Below are positions 59,694 to 64,000 of a stretch of 64,000 nucleotides of DNA, piece by piece. Below the pieces are notes generated by a model, which did no database searches, was not told where the DNA came from, and saw nothing but the letters and a program-made list of their open reading frames with translations. The first letter of the stretch is position 1. Each line of letters starts with the position of its first letter. The translations under genes and the position numbers were made by a program. This stretch comes from Pseudomonas sp. Irchel s3h17 (lineage in GTDB: Bacteria; Pseudomonadota; Gammaproteobacteria; Pseudomonadales; Pseudomonadaceae): the NCBI RefSeq assembly GCF_900187505.1, contig NZ_FYDL01000002.1, forward strand, positions 282,637-346,636, written 5' to 3'.

Positions 59694-60749
59694 CTACTTG
59701 GTAGCTAAAAACGTATTGAGAATGGCATCCCAATAACGTTTTGATACGAGCTCACGCAATAGTACACCCAAGGCAAACAACCGGGCGACGTCGGCGCCTT
59801 TATCCCTTATTTCAGAAAGCATGATGTTATCAAGCCAACCTTCCGCGTGTTTGACGTCAAGCTCCGAATGATCATAATGATAAGCCAATACATGCTCAGA
59901 CAAACCCAGTCGCGCGCCACCCTTGGCAATGCTGGAGAACCGTTTTGGCGTCAACGCTTCCAGAAAGCCAAGGTAGCCGGCACAGTAATGGTACAGGCTT
60001 CTGAAATGTGCCAGGTACAACATATAGTTACCGCACGCCACGGCTTGCCAAGCAATAGTGCTCTGACGGACTGTGTTGATTTCCAAGGCAGACACCAAAC
60101 GACCAAACATAGTCAAATGAAACTTGCCAGGATCGCTGCTTCCCAACTCATCCTGGAAGTTATCGAAAAACTCAAGTTTCGGGCTGCCTCGAACGCCGAC
60201 TTGTGCAAGTGCGATAACATCGTCGAAGGAGACATGCACCCCGGCTTCAGTCTGGATAAAGCTTCGGTACTCGGCCAATGACGCATCATGTTCAATATAT
60301 TCAAACAGTGGGTGAGGAGAGTGTTTGTATTGTGCGCATTTTACTTGAAACCACTCTTTGAATTCTCCCTCCGTCGCGGGTAGCTTTTCATCACACAGCG
60401 ACGCCAGATCACTCTGTAACTGTGCCTGCATGATACGCTGCTGTATTTTAAACATCAGCGGCGACATCTCGAGCCCATCATCGAGTAAAAGATAACGACG
60501 ACGAAGCAACTCGTTAGCCAAAAAATGGACCGAGGCTAAACTTTCCTCGTGCTTTTCGACGAATGCTGAAGTCAACTCACTTTCCAGCAAATCCAACAAG
60601 ACTTTTTCATCACTTTCAATAGCCGAAGCATCACCGGCCACATACGTTGCCAAGCGCTGCTGTAAATCATCCAGCAGTTTGTTGTTATAACCGCCAGAAA
60701 AACCAGCAACCCGGTTAGCCGTTAACTCAACGCTTTCAAAAACTGACAT
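59694..60749 (-). CDS. Haem-oxygenase-like diiron oxidase (HDO) of the island
   Basis: A 351-residue protein of the iron-containing redox enzyme family. The metal ligands expected for HDO enzymes are present in order: Glu201 and His211 (DELGSSDPGKFHLTMF), Glu264 (GFLEALTP), His294, Asp298 and His301 (HSELDVKHAEGW). Spacings of 10, 30, 4 and 3 residues agree with my memory of SznF. The first 150 residues form an extra helical region. Known members N-oxygenate amines or cut C-C bonds of amino and fatty acids (SznF, RohS, BesC, UndA). Confidence 0.85.
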   Translation of the reverse strand: MSVFESVELTANRVAGFSGGYNNKLLDDLQQRLATYVAGDASAIESDEKVLLDLLESELTSAFVEKHEESLASVHFLANELLRRRYLLLDDGLEMSPLMFKIQQRIMQAQLQSDLASLCDEKLPATEGEFKEWFQVKCAQYKHSPHPLFEYIEHDASLAEYRSFIQTEAGVHVSFDDVIALAQVGVRGSPKLEFFDNFQDELGSSDPGKFHLTMFGRLVSALEINTVRQSTIAWQAVACGNYMLYLAHFRSLYHYCAGYLGFLEALTPKRFSSIAKGGARLGLSEHVLAYHYDHSELDVKHAEGWLDNIMLSEIRDKGADVARLFALGVLLRELVSKRYWDAILNTFLATK

Positions 60750-60770
60750 ATCCCTGTCTCCAGATAAGGC

Positions 60771-63308
60771 TCAAATCGCTTCGCCATCAAAGTAGCTCAA
60801 GTAATCGCTCAAGGTGAGAGCTACCGTACTCACCAGTTTCTGCATGTGTTGAGTACTTTCCTCACCGATGGAAAAACGCAGGAACGGAGGCATATTGTCT
60901 GCCATCGCAGCTGCGGCTGACACCCGAGTAATGGCAAATCCAAAACTGACGCCCTTGGTTATAGGGATATGGTTTTCTCGACAACGTTGCAGTAACAGAC
61001 CAATAAAACCATCAAGACAAGCTCGATTATTGAGACCGGGGGCCTTCATCGAAATGGCAACTACACCTCCTCCATGTTGCCAACCCAGTTCACGCCAGCG
61101 CCATGGGTATGCCAGATCAATTCGAGCCATAAGATAGTCGTTACCTTGCAGGCCTTGAGTAAATATCTGAGCGTTTCGGCTCAATAACCGCATTCTGCTC
61201 AAATACATCTGTCGGTCATACTCTGGAAATTTCGTCACCGCAGACTGGTACATCACTCCACCGGTATTTCTGCGATGAGTCGCCAAACTGGCGATATGCT
61301 TCTTGGTACTGACCACAACGCCCGCCATCTGCATGTCCAGACCGAACTGTAGATATTTGCTGCCACTCTCGTAATAGAGAACGGCCGGGTGGTTTTCGGC
61401 AGAAAACATGTCGAAAATTTCAATACCGCCAGAGACCATCGTACCGTCTATCACTAGCCATTTATGCCGCCAGTCGTGTACCGCCATTTTGTTGGCCAGG
61501 GCTTTCAAATCCAGGATGTTCATGTCTCCAAGATTGGCCAATGGATCGAGGAATATAACGCTGGCATCCGAGCTGCCGACCAGCTCCACCAGCGCATCAA
61601 GCTCCCATGAACTGGAGCGAATCAATTCTATGTGCTGCAGACGCTGCAGCTGCTCCAATGCCTCGAAGTAGATGTAGGGAGAGGTAACTACCTTGACGCC
61701 CGGCTGAAAAACGCTTCCTAACAGAAAGCTTTCAATCACCGTATAGGCGGCCTGACCTGAGGACACCAACAACAAGTCGTTTTTATTACTGTTGAATCCC
61801 AGGCTCTGCAAAAGATTGATTTCTACTTCTCGCAGAAGCATGGAGCCGTACCGATCATAGTTTACCGCCGAGCCACTGTTTTCCTGTGGATCGAAGAACA
61901 TGACGCAACCGCTTTGATCGTTACTGGCGCTGCACCACGCCAGGCTGTTTCGCAAAAAGGAGTACTCTTGAATCATCAGGCGATAGCGATGGCTGGCCGA
62001 GGAGTGGGACAACCCCTGACCCTTGACTTCATTTAAACGGGCCAACGTAGTGTGGGAACGGCCCAAAACATAGTTGATACTGTCCTGCTCAAGTGAAAGC
62101 CCCTCGATCATCGCAAATTCTTGATGTCGTTCAACATCGGCAATCAGCCTTTCGAACTTGATCGTCAACTGATTGAGCAAATCGAACCAAAAGTCCTTGC
62201 TCTCTGTAACGAGCGCCTCCCGTACAACCTCATAATGTATTGGCAGATTCCTCTGAGTCTCGGCGATCAATTTGGCGGACTGGTGGCCAAGCAACGTGGC
62301 AGACGCGCCATCTTTTTCATGGGTTGCTACACACTTCATCAGCGTGGAAGTTGATATATTGCCTCCACTGATGATCACCAACGTGTTGCCTTTAACGACT
62401 TGACCTTGCGGATCAGCAAGCAGCGGCGCCAAGGAGATGGCACCGGCGCCCTCGGACAAAACACCTTCATTGTGCAGCAACGCCACAATGGCCCGTTCAA
62501 TATCCTGCTCCGCAACCGCGATACTCAAAGAAATCAAAGGCAAAATAAAGTCTCGCAATGCAATATCATCTTCACAGTGCTGCACAGCCAAGCCATCAGC
62601 GATTGTCGGATAGACTCCTTTCTTCAAGGCGTCTACCGATACGTTGTCCAAGTCCCGGTTGAATATCTTTGGATGCACGGTCAATACACGTGTATGCGGA
62701 CTTCGGGCTTTGAATACCGCCCCTACCCCTGCCAGGAGTCCGCCACCACCGAGAGGAATAATAACGTTATCGAACTCGATAACGGCCTCTTCCAATATCT
62801 CGACTCCCAGGCTCCCCTGCCCCTTTATTACATCAGCATTCGAAAATGGAGATATAAATGCACCTCCTTGTTTCTCCGCCTGCTTCCTGGAGATCTCGGA
62901 AGCCTCGAACAGGTCTTTTCCCGCGGCCTCGACGTGCGCCCCGCTATCAACCAGCCTTCTCAGTTTCAACTCTGATGCGTTGACGGGAACATAGACCGTA
63001 CAAGCCCGTCCCAAATGCTGGGCCACATAGGAAACTGCCAGCCCATGATTGCCGGCAGACGCGGTAAACAGAGGAATATCCGGAGATAACTTCCTGATGG
63101 CGTTGTAAGCACCGCGTATCTTGAATGAGTTGGTCAGCTGATTACATTCAAGTTTCGCCCAAACAACACGCGTCGCAGTACTGAGCCAAGAAAGCCTTAT
63201 CAACGGAGTATGTAAAGCGAGCTCCCTTATAAAGAGTGCATCCTGCTCTGCCTCATTGGAGAACTGTTGATATTTATCGCTCGTCCGCGCACACATCAGA
63301 TCATCCAT
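60771..63308 (-). CDS. Bifunctional PLP enzyme: threonine-dehydratase-like plus cystathionine-synthase-like domains
   Basis: An 845-residue fusion. Domain 1 (about 20-335) is a fold-II dehydratase: PLP Lys63 in NSFKIRGAYNA, phosphate loop PLGGGG (185-190), SGGNIS (314-319); it lacks the ACT domain of biosynthetic IlvA. A linker (335-480) has no recognised motif. Domain 2 (about 485-845) resembles fold-I Cys/Met-metabolism enzymes: Ser518 in SSGQA, Asp621 in VIDGT, probable Schiff-base Lys651 in SGSKYLQFG. First gene of the island operon, 21 bases before the HDO gene. An AAGGA site precedes the ATG. Confidence 0.85.
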   Translation of the reverse strand: MDDLMCARTSDKYQQFSNEAEQDALFIRELALHTPLIRLSWLSTATRVVWAKLECNQLTNSFKIRGAYNAIRKLSPDIPLFTASAGNHGLAVSYVAQHLGRACTVYVPVNASELKLRRLVDSGAHVEAAGKDLFEASEISRKQAEKQGGAFISPFSNADVIKGQGSLGVEILEEAVIEFDNVIIPLGGGGLLAGVGAVFKARSPHTRVLTVHPKIFNRDLDNVSVDALKKGVYPTIADGLAVQHCEDDIALRDFILPLISLSIAVAEQDIERAIVALLHNEGVLSEGAGAISLAPLLADPQGQVVKGNTLVIISGGNISTSTLMKCVATHEKDGASATLLGHQSAKLIAETQRNLPIHYEVVREALVTESKDFWFDLLNQLTIKFERLIADVERHQEFAMIEGLSLEQDSINYVLGRSHTTLARLNEVKGQGLSHSSASHRYRLMIQEYSFLRNSLAWCSASNDQSGCVMFFDPQENSGSAVNYDRYGSMLLREVEINLLQSLGFNSNKNDLLLVSSGQAAYTVIESFLLGSVFQPGVKVVTSPYIYFEALEQLQRLQHIELIRSSSWELDALVELVGSSDASVIFLDPLANLGDMNILDLKALANKMAVHDWRHKWLVIDGTMVSGGIEIFDMFSAENHPAVLYYESGSKYLQFGLDMQMAGVVVSTKKHIASLATHRRNTGGVMYQSAVTKFPEYDRQMYLSRMRLLSRNAQIFTQGLQGNDYLMARIDLAYPWRWRELGWQHGGGVVAISMKAPGLNNRACLDGFIGLLLQRCRENHIPITKGVSFGFAITRVSAAAAMADNMPPFLRFSIGEESTQHMQKLVSTVALTLSDYLSYFDGEAI

Positions 63309-63587
63309 AGCTCATTTCCTTGCAAAGATACACTTAGATATGCCCACTTACTATCGACTAAAAAACAGTCTCATACAAAACCCGCACGGGACAATACATT
63401 TCTACCGTTCACCATTCAGGAATGGTCTTGGACTACGGCAAATATGGCATATTCTTACAGACGCGACCTACTGTGCAGACTCGATTAATGCAGCGCTAGC
63501 GAGTGAAAATATCGCGATACCAAACAATGATGATTATTGATAACCAGCCATATCCCAAACCATTAGCCGCACTACTTTAAACATTAT
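63309..63587. other. Upstream region of the island operon
   Basis: 279 bases with strong A+T bias and no convincing gene; small open frames here have no ribosome site or protein character. It must contain the promoter for the minus-strand operon. GATTATTGATAACC near 63531 is A+T-rich and might be a site for a regulator or for IHF; not assigned. It ends at the right copy of the direct repeat. Confidence 0.45.
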
Positions 63588-63996
63588 GCAAGGGACAGCA
63601 TTGTTCTTGGGAGACAAACCCGCAAACACGTCTACATTAAAAATGCCACTACCCAAAGCGCAGGGATTCGCTTATCCTTTAGCTGTATATAAATACAGTA
63701 GTCGTAAAAGACAACTAATGTGAAGGCATGTGAGGTGGTAAATGGCCGTCGAAGTGGTATACCGCAGCAGCCGAGATCTGGAGCGCTTGTTCATGGATAA
63801 AGCCGAAGCTGACCGTCATGACAAAATGCTCGAACTGGCCGAATTGCTGGCTGAAGTATTGCAAAAAGCCGTTCCGTCCCTGACCGAACAGCAGGTCGAA
63901 GAAGCCGGGATCTACATGGCGAAAAACCGCGATGTGTTTGCCAAGGCGTTCAAGAGCCAGCCGGATGCCCTGTCCGAATTGCTGAACGTGCCCGCT
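63588..63996. repeat. Right copy of the long direct repeat flanking the island
   Basis: 409 bp, one base longer than the left copy at 56586-56993 and otherwise about 99% identical by eye. It starts with GCAAGGGACAGC directly after A+T-rich island DNA and stops matching four bases before the window edge. The two copies are 7.0 kb apart in the same orientation. Confidence 0.93.
63683..63698 (+). promoter_or_regulatory. LexA (SOS) box of the right yebG copy
   Basis: CTGTATATAAATACAG, identical to the left copy's box, 43 bases before the right yebG start. Both copies should respond to DNA damage. Confidence 0.92.
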
Positions 63997-64000
63997 CCGG
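63742..64000 (+). CDS. yebG: SOS-induced YebG family protein (right copy, cut by window edge)
   Basis: The first 86 codons of a second yebG, identical in protein to the left copy through LSELLNVPA and then different (Pro instead of Glu-Val-Ala). The tail therefore differs and the rest lies outside the window. Whether this or the left copy is the original gene cannot be told here. Confidence 0.88.
   Translation, partial: MAVEVVYRSSRDLERLFMDKAEADRHDKMLELAELLAEVLQKAVPSLTEQQVEEAGIYMAKNRDVFAKAFKSQPDALSELLNVPAP

Noticed and set aside
63267..63540. Small plus-strand frames upstream of the island operon
   Set aside because: They overlap each other and the start of the PLP fusion gene, lack ribosome sites, and look like noise in A+T-rich DNA.

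Overview
The window is chromosomal DNA of a fluorescent Pseudomonas, most likely the P. fluorescens species complex. The signs are high-GC coding DNA, a complete twelve-gene alginate operon in the standard Pseudomonas order, a dauBAR D-arginine locus, Pseudomonas-type DUF3509 and PsiE genes, and many REP/REPIN palindromes between genes. I saw no rRNA, tRNA or CRISPR array.

Layout. 1-3.8 kb (minus): general L-amino-acid ABC transporter aapJQMP, cut at the left edge. 4.3-6.5 kb: carboxylesterase and an RhlB-type DEAD-box helicase. 6.6-10.3 kb: dauB-dauA-dauR and an amino-acid binding protein. 10.5-11.7 kb (minus): moaC-moaD-moaE. 11.9-14.7 kb (minus): PIN-PhoH protein and an exported polysaccharide deacetylase. 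14.8-15.65 kb: a tandem array of a palindromic element. 15.7 kb: yaaA. 17.3-33.8 kb: algD-8-44-K-E-G-X-L-I-J-F-A, covering precursor supply (AlgA, AlgD), polymerisation (Alg8, Alg44), periplasmic acetylation, epimerisation and lysis (AlgI, J, F, X, G, L) and export (AlgK, AlgE); REPINs sit between algL-algI and algF-algA. 34-38.1 kb: small membrane protein, SDR, LysR, and an MFS/DUF4440 pair. 38.3-43.1 kb (minus): an AaeXAB/NodT-type efflux system with a divergent LysR. 44.6-48.2 kb: hydroxyacid dehydrogenase, DUF2165, EamA exporter and divergent AraC. 48.3-50.5 kb (minus): a DUF3649-PepSY-DUF3325 operon behind a probable Fur box. 50.7 kb: HPF-like protein. 51.3-55.2 kb: LysR, serine dehydratase and serine transporter. 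55.6-56.4 kb: DUF3509 and psiE. 56.6-64 kb: two yebG copies flanking an A+T-richer four-gene island.

The best candidate for an undescribed system is that island. It is a tight minus-strand operon encoding (1) an 845-residue fusion of a threonine-dehydratase-like enzyme with a cystathionine-gamma-synthase-like enzyme, (2) a haem-oxygenase-like diiron oxidase with a full metal-ligand set, (3) an ATP-grasp ligase and (4) an MFS exporter. This looks like a small pathway that makes, couples and exports an unusual amino acid or dipeptide. A direct repeat of about 408 bp, carrying the SOS-box promoter and most of yebG, flanks it.

The second notable signal is a non-coding mobile element of about 176-217 bp with 18-bp terminal inverted repeats around a REP pair. 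One copy lies in the loop of the serine-transporter terminator with an 11-bp target duplication; others lie at 44.3 kb and in the 15-kb array.
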